From the NCBI GenBank assembly GCA_002482775.1, contig DLGQ01000094.1, forward strand, positions 22,267 through 51,839: 29,573 nucleotides of DNA, in the 5' to 3' direction. This document shows, one piece after another, positions 9,342-16,052 of the stretch (positions are counted from its first letter, which is position 1; each line of letters starts with the position of its first letter). This stretch comes from Flavobacteriales bacterium UBA7690 (GTDB taxonomy: Bacteria > Bacteroidota > Bacteroidia > Flavobacteriales_F > PHOS-HE28). The notes beneath the pieces are model-generated. The model made no database searches and was not told the DNA's origin. It saw only the letters and a program-made list of their open reading frames with translations. Position numbers and translations under genes: made by a program.

Positions 9342-9345
9342 GGGG

Positions 9346-9353
9346 GAAAGGTA
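9346..9353 (-). promoter_or_regulatory. Possible -7 box of mazG
   Basis: The minus strand reads TACCTTTC, matching TAnnTTTG in all but the last base. It ends 4 bases before the mazG ATG, which implies a leaderless or nearly leaderless transcript. Confidence 0.45.
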
Positions 9354-9362
9354 GTTTGAAGT

Positions 9363-9426
9363 CGGCGAGCGGCGAGTTGGCGAGCGGCGAGTGAGCTCAC
9401 TTGCCGCTGGCCGCTCGCCAACTAGC
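9363..9426. repeat. Intergenic array of ggcgag-type units with long inverted repeat
   Basis: Between the divergent mazG and 9463 genes, the unit GGCGAGC/GGCGAGT is repeated four times (a 15-bp direct repeat at 9363-9377 and 9378-9392, differing at the first base). A perfect 14-bp inverted repeat, AGTTGGCGAGCGGC (9375-9388) and GCCGCTCGCCAACT (9410-9423), encloses the palindrome GTGAGCTCAC (9391-9400). Degenerate inverted units continue to about 9430. It could form a large cruciform or RNA hairpin. Function unknown. Confidence 0.75.
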
Positions 9427-9429
9427 CAC

Positions 9430-9457
9430 TTGAGTTCCCCCCGCTCCTGATACCTTG
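9430..9457 (+). promoter_or_regulatory. Promoter of the 9463 gene
   Basis: A TTG at 9430-9432 and TACCTTG at 9451-9457 are separated by 18 bases, matching the Bacteroidota arrangement TTG-N17-23-TAnnTTTG. The -7 box ends 5 bases before the ATG. Confidence 0.5.
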
Positions 9458-9462
9458 CGCCC

Positions 9463-9750
9463 ATGCCGACACGACGGGTGTATTTCTTCGGGCGCAACGC
9501 TGCCATGATGGCGTTGGTGGATCAACAGCTGAAAGCGGCGGGCATCACGGCCGTGGGGCATATGGACGAAGCGGCGTTGCTCGCGGACCTGGCCACGGGC
9601 GATGCGAAGCTGCTGGTGATCGGCGGGGGCGTGGAAGACGAGGCCCGCACCCGGTTGCGCGCTGCGTGCGAGCACTACAACGTGCTGGTACTGGAACATT
9701 TCGGCGGTCCAGCGCAACTGGTGGCCAACATCGGCGGCGTTCTGGGCTGA
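9463..9750 (+). CDS. Small hypothetical protein, alternating alpha/beta
   Basis: A 95-residue cytosolic protein with no signal peptide; I do not recognise the family. The sequence alternates predicted strands and helices: RVYFFGRN, then an Ala-rich helix, AGITAVGHMDE, AKLLVIGGGVEDE, then a helix and YNVLVLEHFGG. This suggests a small Rossmann-like or receiver-like fold, but the usual phosphoacceptor pattern is not convincing. Base and codon use are like the neighbours. It is divergent from mazG across the palindromic array and 50 bases upstream of the TonB receptor. The promoter-like box just upstream supports it being a real gene. Confidence 0.7.
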   Translation: MPTRRVYFFGRNAAMMALVDQQLKAAGITAVGHMDEAALLADLATGDAKLLVIGGGVEDEARTRLRAACEHYNVLVLEHFGGPAQLVANIGGVLG

Positions 9751-9780
9751 TGCGGCATACTTCACTGGAAAAGGCCCCGT

Positions 9781-9788
9781 TATCTTAG
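9781..9788 (+). promoter_or_regulatory. Possible -7 box of the TonB receptor gene
   Basis: TATCTTAG fits TAnnTTTG apart from position 7 and ends 12 bases before the ATG at 9801. A weak -33-like TTC is at 9761-9763. Confidence 0.35.
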
Positions 9789-9800
9789 CCGACCTTTCGC

Positions 9801-12320
9801 ATGCGGCACGTCCTGCTGACCTTATCCCTCCTGCACAGCGCGTGGACGTTGGCCCAGAGCTCCGGCACCATAACAGGTACCGTCCGCGATGAGTATGGCA
9901 ACACGCTCCCCAGCGCCAACGTCACCATCGTAGGCACCAATACCGGTGTGGCCTGCGACGCGCTCGGTCGATACACCCTCGCACTGGCTGCGGATGATGC
10001 CGTCGTGATCCGCTGGAGCTACAGCGGCATGCAACCTTACGAGGAGCGTGTCTCGGTGGGCGCCGATGCCACCAAAGTGATCGATGTTCGGCTGTTGGTG
10101 ACCACCCTCGGCACCACTACCATACGGGGCACACAACGCGATCGAGAAGAAGGTCTGGAGTCGCTGGACCCGCGCGTAACGCGTTTCATTCCCAGCGTGC
10201 AAGGTGGCGTGGAGGCCTTGCTGCAAGGGCAGTTGGGCTTCTCCACCCGCAACGAGCTGAGCGCGGGCTACAACATCCGGGGCGGCAACTTCGATGAGAA
10301 CCTGGTGTACGTGAACGACATCGAGGTGTACCGTCCGTTCCTCGCGCGTGCGGGCCAGCAGGAAGGCCTCAGCTTCCCGAACCCGGACATGATCGAGCGC
10401 ATCCAGTTCAGTCCCGGTGGCTTCGAAGCGCGCTATGGCGACAAAATGAGCAGCGTGCTGGACATCACCTACAAACGGCCGAAGAAGTTCGCCGGTAGCG
10501 CCATGGCCAGCTTGCTCGGTGGGGCCTTCCATCTGGAGAACACCATGCTGGACAAGCGCCTGCGGAAGGTCACCGGAGTGCGTTACCGAACCAATACGCT
10601 CGTGCTCAACGGCCTCGATACCAAAGGCCAGTACCGCCCGGCATACACCGATATCCAGAGCTATTGGACGTACGACATCACCGAGAAGGTGGAACTCGGT
10701 TTCCTCGGCCTCTACTCCAGCAACAGGTATGGCGTGGTGCCGGAGAACCGCGAAACGGAATACGGCAGCTTCAACCAAGCGTTACGCTTCACCTCCTACT
10801 TCGAAGGGCAGGAAGTCACCCGGTTCGAAACGTTGTTCGGTGCGCTCAACTTGAATGTTCAAGCCAACAAGAACACACGGCTCAAATTCACGGCGAGCGC
10901 CTTCAACACCGTGGAAAGCGAACGCTTCGATGTGCTGAGCGAATACTTCCTGGACGAGTTGGAACGCGACCCGAACAGCAGCCGGTATGGCGAAGTGAAG
11001 CAGAACCTGGGCATCGGCCGATCGCTGAAACACGCCCGTAATTCGCTGGATGCCACGGTGATCGCCTTCGCACACAAAGGCTATCTGCAACGCGAACGCA
11101 GCTACCTGCAGTGGGGTGCCGATGTGCGCAGCGAAGTGATCAACGACAAGCTGAGCGAGTGGACGGTGATCGACTCGGCGGACTTCAGCATTCCGCTGAA
11201 CCAGAGCGAGGATCTGAATTTGAACTACGTGCTGAAAAGCAAGCTGACCATGGAAAGCCTCCGTGCCAGCGGCTACCTGCAGAACACGTGGCGCTGGGAA
11301 CGCAGCAACGACAAATGGTACACACTGATCGCCGGGGCGCGTGCCCAGCACTGGACCTACAACGGCCAAACGGTGGCCAGTCCGCGCGTGCGTTTCACCT
11401 ACCACCCCGGCTGGAAAAAGCTTGACGAGAAGGGCGATACGTTGGATGTGGACTACAGCTTCTGGGCCGCCGCCGGCCTCTACTACCAACCGCCGTTCTA
11501 CCGCGAAGTGCGCAACCTGCAAGGGCAGTTGAACCCGGACATCAAGGCCCAGCGCAGCATCCACTACGTACTGGGCATGGATCGCCGTTTCACCATCTGG
11601 GAACGTCCGTTCAAATTCACCGCGGAAGCGTACTACAAGCAGATGGACGACCTGATCCCGTACGAGTTGGACAACGTGCGCATCCGCTACTACGGCGCCA
11701 ACCTCGCCAAAGGCTTCGCTACCGGTCTGGATATGAAATTGAACGGCGAGTTCATCGACGGCGTGGAGAGCTGGATCGGTGCCAGCGTGATGAGCATCCA
11801 GGAAGACCTCTACAACGACAGCTACACCAACCGCTACAACGCCGATGGCGACCTGATCGTACCGGGTTACACCTTCGACCAAGTAGCCGTGGACAGCACC
11901 GTGGTGAACCCCGGATGGATACCACGCCCCACCGACCAACGCGTTAACGTGGCCTTCTTCTTCCAGGATGAGATGCCCAGCATCCCCACGTTGAAAGTCC
12001 ACTTGAACGTGAACTTCGGTACCGGTGTGCCCTTCGGTCCACCCAGCGCCACGCGCTACGCGGACACGTTACGCACCACGCTCTACCGCCGCGTGGACAT
12101 CGGCTTCAGCAAACAGCTGCTCGGCGCGAAAGGCCAGGAGAAACAAGGCTTCCTGGGCGCCATCGACAACATGTGGGTGAGCCTGGAGGTCTTCAACCTG
12201 CTCAACATCAACAACACCATCACCCACACCTGGATCCAGAGCGTGGATGGCAGGCAGTACTCCGTGCCGGACTACCTCACGCCACGGCGGTACAACTTGA
12301 AGTTGATCGCGTGGTTCTGA
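9801..12320 (+). CDS. TonB-dependent outer-membrane receptor with N-terminal carboxypeptidase-regulatory-like domain
   Basis: An 839-residue outer-membrane transporter energised by TonB/ExbBD. A signal peptide covers residues 1-19 (LLTLSLLHSAWTLAQ). A CarboxypepD_reg-like beta-sandwich follows at about 20-105 (GTITGTVRDEYGNTLPSANV), as is typical of Bacteroidota receptors. The plug domain spans about 125-230 (YNIRGGNFDENLVYVNDIEV, IERIQFSPGGFEARYGDKMS). The rest is a long beta-barrel ending in NLKLIAWF, with a C-terminal aromatic residue as expected for BAM substrates. There is no adjacent susD gene, so this is not a SusC/SusD pair. The substrate (siderophore, metal chelate, vitamin or other) cannot be inferred from the neighbours. 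The gene appears monocistronic. Confidence 0.93.
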   Translation: MRHVLLTLSLLHSAWTLAQSSGTITGTVRDEYGNTLPSANVTIVGTNTGVACDALGRYTLALAADDAVVIRWSYSGMQPYEERVSVGADATKVIDVRLLVTTLGTTTIRGTQRDREEGLESLDPRVTRFIPSVQGGVEALLQGQLGFSTRNELSAGYNIRGGNFDENLVYVNDIEVYRPFLARAGQQEGLSFPNPDMIERIQFSPGGFEARYGDKMSSVLDITYKRPKKFAGSAMASLLGGAFHLENTMLDKRLRKVTGVRYRTNTLVLNGLDTKGQYRPAYTDIQSYWTYDITEKVELGFLGLYSSNRYGVVPENRETEYGSFNQALRFTSYFEGQEVTRFETLFGALNLNVQANKNTRLKFTASAFNTVESERFDVLSEYFLDELERDPNSSRYGEVKQNLGIGRSLKHARNSLDATVIAFAHKGYLQRERSYLQWGADVRSEVINDKLSEWTVIDSADFSIPLNQSEDLNLNYVLKSKLTMESLRASGYLQNTWRWERSNDKWYTLIAGARAQHWTYNGQTVASPRVRFTYHPGWKKLDEKGDTLDVDYSFWAAAGLYYQPPFYREVRNLQGQLNPDIKAQRSIHYVLGMDRRFTIWERPFKFTAEAYYKQMDDLIPYELDNVRIRYYGANLAKGFATGLDMKLNGEFIDGVESWIGASVMSIQEDLYNDSYTNRYNADGDLIVPGYTFDQVAVDSTVVNPGWIPRPTDQRVNVAFFFQDEMPSIPTLKVHLNVNFGTGVPFGPPSATRYADTLRTTLYRRVDIGFSKQLLGAKGQEKQGFLGAIDNMWVSLEVFNLLNINNTITHTWIQSVDGRQYSVPDYLTPRRYNLKLIAWF

Positions 12321-12420
12321 GGGCGAGGCGCTCGGAGTACGAAATGGGTGGAAGATCGCGTCTTCGAGGCTGCAGGGGCCTGAGGCGGAGAGCCTGCGGA
12401 GGTTTAAACTGATTCAGACC

Positions 12421-13029
12421 ATGACATTCAATCTTCGCATACTTACATCGCGGCTTGAATCCGAAAAAGCGGTTGAGGTCAGTTCATCGACTTATCGCGA
12501 TTTGTTTTACGAGGATTCCCACTTCGGCATTAGGCGTCTGAACGATTTGCTTACGTGGTCACAGCGCAAGGTGCTCACTGCTGTCTACTTCGATCCTCCC
12601 ACTTTTCTTCGAGAATGGCCGAACCTGCCGGGTACCAGTCCGGTTGACTTCGCGGAGGCCCTGAATGTGATCATCCACGACCTCAAAGAAGGAGTGGACA
12701 TCTATCCCAAGGAGTTCAAGTTGAATGGAGAATTGCGGACCGACTGGTTTGAAATCGACAACTCACGATGCTATATTGAGGGTTACACAAGTCATCTGGA
12801 CTACCCCTCGCATGTAAAGCTGTTCTGTGTTGACACGACCCAGCCAGCCAAAGAGACTTACCTATCGATCGGAGCCGAGCAGCACACACTGGATTTCGCA
12901 AAAATGCGTTTCGCTTTGGTACACCGCACCGCTTATGACAAATACCGCAATGTTCTGGAGCAACTTCTTGAGCAGTGCGCGAAGGCCATGAAGATGGACT
13001 CCAAGGTATTGTGGTACTTTCTCTCGTAG
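12421..13029 (+). CDS. Orphan hypothetical protein with atypical codon use
   Basis: A 202-residue protein of unrecognised family. It has no signal peptide or membrane segment. It is rich in aromatic and acidic residues (TYRDLFYEDSHFGIRR, WSQRKVLTAVYFDPP, VDIYPKEFK), and its C-terminal half reads like a small alpha/beta protein (RCYIEGYTSHLDYPSHVKLF). Codon choice (CTT, ATA, TCA, CAT, AAA) is clearly less GC-biased than in flanking genes, suggesting recent acquisition. REP-like hairpins begin 12 bases after the stop. No -7 box was found upstream. Single-gene insertions such as immunity proteins often look like this, but nothing here proves such a role. Confidence 0.65.
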   Translation: MTFNLRILTSRLESEKAVEVSSSTYRDLFYEDSHFGIRRLNDLLTWSQRKVLTAVYFDPPTFLREWPNLPGTSPVDFAEALNVIIHDLKEGVDIYPKEFKLNGELRTDWFEIDNSRCYIEGYTSHLDYPSHVKLFCVDTTQPAKETYLSIGAEQHTLDFAKMRFALVHRTAYDKYRNVLEQLLEQCAKAMKMDSKVLWYFLS

Positions 13030-13041
13030 CTCCCAGCTACC

Positions 13042-13104
13042 GCGGATCTCTGATCCCCGCCCCCGTTAGCGCGGATGTTCGCTGGTTCGGATCTGCGATC
13101 CGGA
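13042..13104. repeat. Pair of REP-like GGATC hairpins
   Basis: Two short palindromes lie 25 bases apart. The first is imperfect, GCGGATC-tct-GATCCCCGC (13042-13060). The second is perfect, CGGATC-TGC-GATCCG (13088-13102), with GCGGATGTTCGCTGG between them. The layout resembles the intergenic 'cgcggat...atccgcg' palindromes found in many Bacteroidota genomes. They sit directly after the atypical orphan gene. Confidence 0.6.
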
Positions 13105-13222
13105 CTCCTGATGCATTTAAGCCCACGCAGACTGTCCTCCACTAGCCACCGGAAAGACAAACCTCCGCAGCGTTCTCCCGAATGGGACTTGCCTCCGGCA
13201 GGCACCGTACCATTCTTGCGGA

Positions 13223-13229
13223 TACCTTG
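13223..13229 (+). promoter_or_regulatory. Possible -7 box of the 13257 gene
   Basis: TACCTTG (followed by C) matches the TAnnTT core seen before other genes in this window and ends 27 bases before the ATG at 13257. Confidence 0.35.
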
Positions 13230-13256
13230 CCCGTCCCTTCCACCGTTCCCTCTTCC

Positions 13257-13721
13257 ATGAACCTTCTACTCCCCTTCCTCGCAGGCGCGTTGCTCACGGT
13301 GCAAGACACCGCGCTGCCGGAGCTCAACCAGCGCATTGTCGCCTACACTTTGTCGCAACAGGGCAAGAAAGTGGACCGTGGTGAGTGTTGGGACCTGGCC
13401 GCACAAGCCTTGAACCAAGCCGGTGCGAAGTGGGATGGCCTGTACGGTTTCGGGCGTGCTTACGATCCGAAGAAAGAGCCGGTGCTGCCAGGGGACATCA
13501 TCCAGTTCGAAGGGGTGACGATGGAGCACCGCACGGCGAACGGCATGACGCAGTACAGCTTCATGAAACACACCGCCGTGGTAACGGCGGTACAAGGGCC
13601 GGACGAGGTCACCATCCTGCACCAGAACTTCGGCAAGGCAGGGCGCAAGGTGAGTTCGCTGCAACTGCTGCCCGGCGATGTGGTGAAGGGAAAGCTGCTT
13701 TTCTATAGGCCAGAGGCGTGA
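13257..13721 (+). CDS. Secreted papain-fold-like protein (CHAP/NlpC-P60-like)
   Basis: A 154-residue protein that starts with a short hydrophobic signal segment (MNLLLPFLAGALLTVQ). A conserved-looking Cys at GECWDLAAQAL, early in a helix, is followed by the strand PGDIIQFEGV, a His in FMKHTAVVTAV and a further polar strand, VTILHQNFG. This Cys...His...polar order and the PGDIIQF motif recall CHAP and NlpC/P60 cysteine peptidases and amidases that cut peptidoglycan. The family match is therefore plausible but not certain. The ATG at 13257 is chosen because it begins the signal segment. The longer ORF from 13182 adds a non-hydrophobic tail. Confidence 0.72.
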   Translation: MNLLLPFLAGALLTVQDTALPELNQRIVAYTLSQQGKKVDRGECWDLAAQALNQAGAKWDGLYGFGRAYDPKKEPVLPGDIIQFEGVTMEHRTANGMTQYSFMKHTAVVTAVQGPDEVTILHQNFGKAGRKVSSLQLLPGDVVKGKLLFYRPEA

Positions 13722-13798
13722 AGCGATCCGGTCCTCTTCACCGGCACATGCTGCTCGGATGAGTTCCTGTATCCATGTCGCAGCCGAAGAGACGATCG

Positions 13799-13806
13799 TA
13801 CCTTTC
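13799..13806 (+). promoter_or_regulatory. Possible -7 box of the 13811 lipoprotein gene
   Basis: TACCTTTC (followed by G) matches TAnnTTTG but for the last base and ends 4 bases before the ATG. Confidence 0.45.
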
Positions 13807-13810
13807 GCAC

Positions 13811-14278
13811 ATGCGCACCTCTCCCATCCTGTTCCTCGCTGCGATCGCACTCTTCAGTTGTTCTTCACCAGAAGAACCGGCAACCACGTTGGAGCCTACA
13901 CCGGAACCAGCGCCGCCCGCAGTGGTTGAAGGCAGGTTCTGTTTCTTGCACGCGCTGAACAAGGACAGCACCTTCGTGCAGCTCACGTTGGCGGGTGACA
14001 GCATCACAGGCACCATGCGTTGGCGGCCGTGGGAAAAGGACGGCGCTACCGGCACACTGGCCGGGATCCGCACGGCAGCAGGTGAGTTCGACCTCGTGTA
14101 CGACTACATGATCGAAGGCCAGCGCCAGACCGAAACGAAGGTGATGAAGAGGGAGGGTAGCCTGCTCTGGATCAAGACCGGAGAACTCCTGGACCCCAAC
14201 AACGACGGGCACCTCCGCTATGCCGACGTGTCCAAGGCCAGCTACACGCAGCAACTGGCATCGGTACCATGCCCCTGA
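13811..14278 (+). CDS. Putative lipoprotein of unknown function
   Basis: A 155-residue protein. The ATG at 13811 gives a lipoprotein signal peptide with lipobox ALFSC (Cys about residue 18), followed by a Pro/Glu/Thr-rich linker (PEEPATTLEPTPEPAPP). The remaining residues form a small beta-rich domain (GRFCFLHALNKDSTFVQLTL, GDSITGTMRWRPWEKDGA) of a type often found in short Bacteroidota lipoproteins. The GT...G/W-rich strands suggest a calycin-like or similar small barrel. The ORF extending to 13775 adds a charged tail that would spoil the signal. No enzymatic motif is visible. Confidence 0.75.
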   Translation: MRTSPILFLAAIALFSCSSPEEPATTLEPTPEPAPPAVVEGRFCFLHALNKDSTFVQLTLAGDSITGTMRWRPWEKDGATGTLAGIRTAAGEFDLVYDYMIEGQRQTETKVMKREGSLLWIKTGELLDPNNDGHLRYADVSKASYTQQLASVPCP

Positions 14279-14298
14279 TCGGGGACGTCGCTTTCCCC

Positions 14299-14306
14299 TA
14301 ATTTCG
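14299..14306 (+). promoter_or_regulatory. Possible -7 box of the 14314 lipoprotein gene
   Basis: TAATTTCG is one base from TAnnTTTG and ends 7 bases before the ATG. Confidence 0.4.
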
Positions 14307-14313
14307 CCGGACC

Positions 14314-14700
14314 ATGAAGTTCCGTGCCGCTCTCCCGCTCCTCGCCGCCTTTCTGTTGGTCGCCTGCTCCACCCACAAATTCGTGGCCAGCAGTCACCCC
14401 AACGGCAAACCCGAGGTGGTGATCTACATGAAAGGCGAAGGCGACGAAGCCGAGAAGGTGATGGAGAAGGTCTATTACCCGAACGGCCAGTTGGAATACG
14501 TCGGTCGGTTCGAGAAAGGTGTGGAGCACGGCGAATGGCTGTACTACTACGAGAACGGCACCAAGAAATACCTGGAGACCTGGGTGAACGGTGTTGAGCA
14601 AGGCATCCATCTGGACTATTCCCCGGACGGACAGGTGTACCGCGAATTGCACTACGAGAAAGGCAAAGTGGTGAAGGAGGTGGATCGGTCGAAGAATTGA
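14314..14700 (+). CDS. YwqK/MORN-like repeat lipoprotein
   Basis: A 128-residue lipoprotein. The signal peptide ends in lipobox LLVAC (Cys 18). Residues about 25-125 contain three or four MORN/YwqK-type units with the pattern YPNG-x-LEYVGRF-x-KG-x-xHGEW-x-YYYENG, then KKYLETWVNGVEQGIHLDY and YSPDGQVYRELHYEKGK. Related proteins are annotated as 'toxin-antitoxin system YwqK family antitoxin'. No toxin partner is visible here, and a lipobox makes a cytosolic antitoxin role unlikely, so a surface or periplasmic scaffold role is a better reading. It lies 35 bases after the previous lipoprotein gene and has its own -7-like box. Confidence 0.82.
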   Translation: MKFRAALPLLAAFLLVACSTHKFVASSHPNGKPEVVIYMKGEGDEAEKVMEKVYYPNGQLEYVGRFEKGVEHGEWLYYYENGTKKYLETWVNGVEQGIHLDYSPDGQVYRELHYEKGKVVKEVDRSKN

Positions 14701-14705
14701 GGGAG

Positions 14706-14743
14706 ACAGTTTTCAGTTCGTAGTTGGTAGTTGTCAGTTGTAG
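14706..14743. repeat. Array of degenerate heptamers (tcagttg/gtagttg)
   Basis: Five consecutive 7-bp units, ACAGTTT, TCAGTTC, GTAGTTG, GTAGTTG and TCAGTTG, start 6 bases after a stop codon and end in TAGG. The periodicity is exact. No inverted copy is seen nearby. It is non-coding. Confidence 0.65.
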
Positions 14744-14795
14744 GAGTTCATCTGTTGGGCGTTCTGTGCTCTCGTGCAATGCCTAGATGCAGATC

Positions 14796-14824
14796 TTGAC
14801 ATTGGCGTAGTTGATCGAACTTTG
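14796..14824 (+). promoter_or_regulatory. Promoter of the GT87-like gene
   Basis: TTGAC at 14796-14800 and GAACTTTG at 14817-14824 (one base from TAnnTTTG) have 18 bases between the TTG and the -7 box. The -7 box ends 10 bases before the ATG at 14835. Confidence 0.5.
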
Positions 14825-14834
14825 CGGAGTGAAC

Positions 14835-16052
14835 ATGCTCCGTCCTTACCCGCGTCTTTTCACGGTCGTCTTCGGGCTTATCGCGTTGCTGCTTTTCGTG
14901 GTGGAGCACGTCAACGGCCGCTTCTGGCTGAATGATCTACGGGTTTATTACGGCGCTGGTGAAGCCCTGTTGAACGGTGAACCGCTCTACGGCGTGGCGC
15001 ATGGGTTGGACAGCGGTGTGTTCAAGTACGCGCCGCTGCTGGCACTGGTCTACGCGCTCTTCGCACTGTTGCCCTATTCCGTCGCCGCTTCGATCCAATA
15101 CCTGCTGATCACGCTGGCCTTCATCGACGGCATACGACGCATCGATCGGTTGGTGCGCAAGGAATGGCTCGGCGGGAAGTCCGAAGGTTACTTGCCGTTG
15201 TTCCTGATCGCGCTAGCGTGCGTGGTGCATCTGCATCGCGAGCTTCACCTGGGCAACATCAACATGATGCTGTTGTGGTTGATGGTGGTAGCGCTGGAAC
15301 AGCTCCTAAGCGGACGCGAGATCCGTGGCGGGTTACTGCTGGGAGCAGCGATCCTAGCGAAGCCGCACTTCGTGGTATTGTTGCCGCTGCTGGTCTTGCG
15401 CGGGCGGTGGAAGTCGCTCTCCGCTTCCGTGGCCGCCATTGCTGCGGGGCTTCTCCTGCCAGCGGTCTTCCTCGGCTGGAGCGAGAACATCCAAGTGCAT
15501 GCGGCCTGGCTGGGCGAAATGGCCAAACACAACGCGTCACTGATCTACACGGGCAATGACGACTACCGCGCAGTGAACACCATCTATTCGTTCGTCCATC
15601 GTGTTGCGTTGAAATCCATTGCACCAACGCCAAGCGGTGTTGAAGCCTATGCCCTTCTTGCACTGATCGCAGGCGCATTCGCGGTGTTCGTTCTCTGGAA
15701 CAAAAGGCGCGGGATCGCGAACGCGTTCCCCTTTGAATACCTGTTGCTCGTCGCGCTGGTGCCGAGCATCACCCTCACCGATACCGAACATTTCCTGCTT
15801 GCCGTTCCCTTCGTGGCCTACATCATCCACCGGCTTGTTCCGAAGGCGGATCCACGTTGGTTGGTCTTCCTAGCCATACCGCTATTGTTCGTGTACGGGG
15901 GCAACTTCGAAGATGCGTTGGGCGACTTCTCCGATGTGCTGATCCACCATGGCGTGCTGGGCATCGGAAGTTTCGGGATCATCCTGTTGAGCGTATTCCT
16001 CTGGTCGCGATCGAACCAACCCAACGGCAGCGTGTCCAACCCGAACACATGA
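14835..16052 (+). CDS. GT87-like polytopic membrane glycosyltransferase
   Basis: A 405-residue integral membrane protein with about ten hydrophobic helices. Family features of GT87/DUF2029 polyprenyl-phosphate-sugar-dependent transferases are visible. The first periplasmic loop has NDLRVYYGAGEALLNGEPLY with an acidic residue. FKYAPLLALVYALFALLP follows it. The LHLGNINMMLLWLMV helix comes next, then GLLLGAAILAKPHFVVLLPL, corresponding to the 'QxN...GxxxxxAxxxKP' pattern of the family. It probably moves a sugar from a lipid-linked donor to an acceptor on the outer face of the inner membrane. Acceptor unknown. The ATG at 14835 is preferred over the TTG at 14811 because it begins the first helix. 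The stop overlaps the next gene (ATGA). Confidence 0.8.
   Translation: MLRPYPRLFTVVFGLIALLLFVVEHVNGRFWLNDLRVYYGAGEALLNGEPLYGVAHGLDSGVFKYAPLLALVYALFALLPYSVAASIQYLLITLAFIDGIRRIDRLVRKEWLGGKSEGYLPLFLIALACVVHLHRELHLGNINMMLLWLMVVALEQLLSGREIRGGLLLGAAILAKPHFVVLLPLLVLRGRWKSLSASVAAIAAGLLLPAVFLGWSENIQVHAAWLGEMAKHNASLIYTGNDDYRAVNTIYSFVHRVALKSIAPTPSGVEAYALLALIAGAFAVFVLWNKRRGIANAFPFEYLLLVALVPSITLTDTEHFLLAVPFVAYIIHRLVPKADPRWLVFLAIPLLFVYGGNFEDALGDFSDVLIHHGVLGIGSFGIILLSVFLWSRSNQPNGSVSNPNT

Noticed and set aside
9363..9430. CRISPR-like array
   Set aside because: Units are 7-15 bp without unique spacers, and there are no cas genes in the window.
10782..12002. 406-residue minus-strand ORF opposite the TonB receptor
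   Set aside because: It is a shadow of the receptor frame in high-GC DNA, with His/Val-rich low-information sequence, no family motif and no promoter.
12351..12365. GAAGA-tcgcg-TCTTC hairpin after the TonB receptor
   Set aside because: The stem is 5 bp with no T-run; it may be chance.
14314..14700. YwqK as antitoxin of a toxin-antitoxin pair
   Set aside because: The protein has a lipoprotein signal and no small toxin gene is adjacent; the family name reflects automated annotation of MORN-like repeats.
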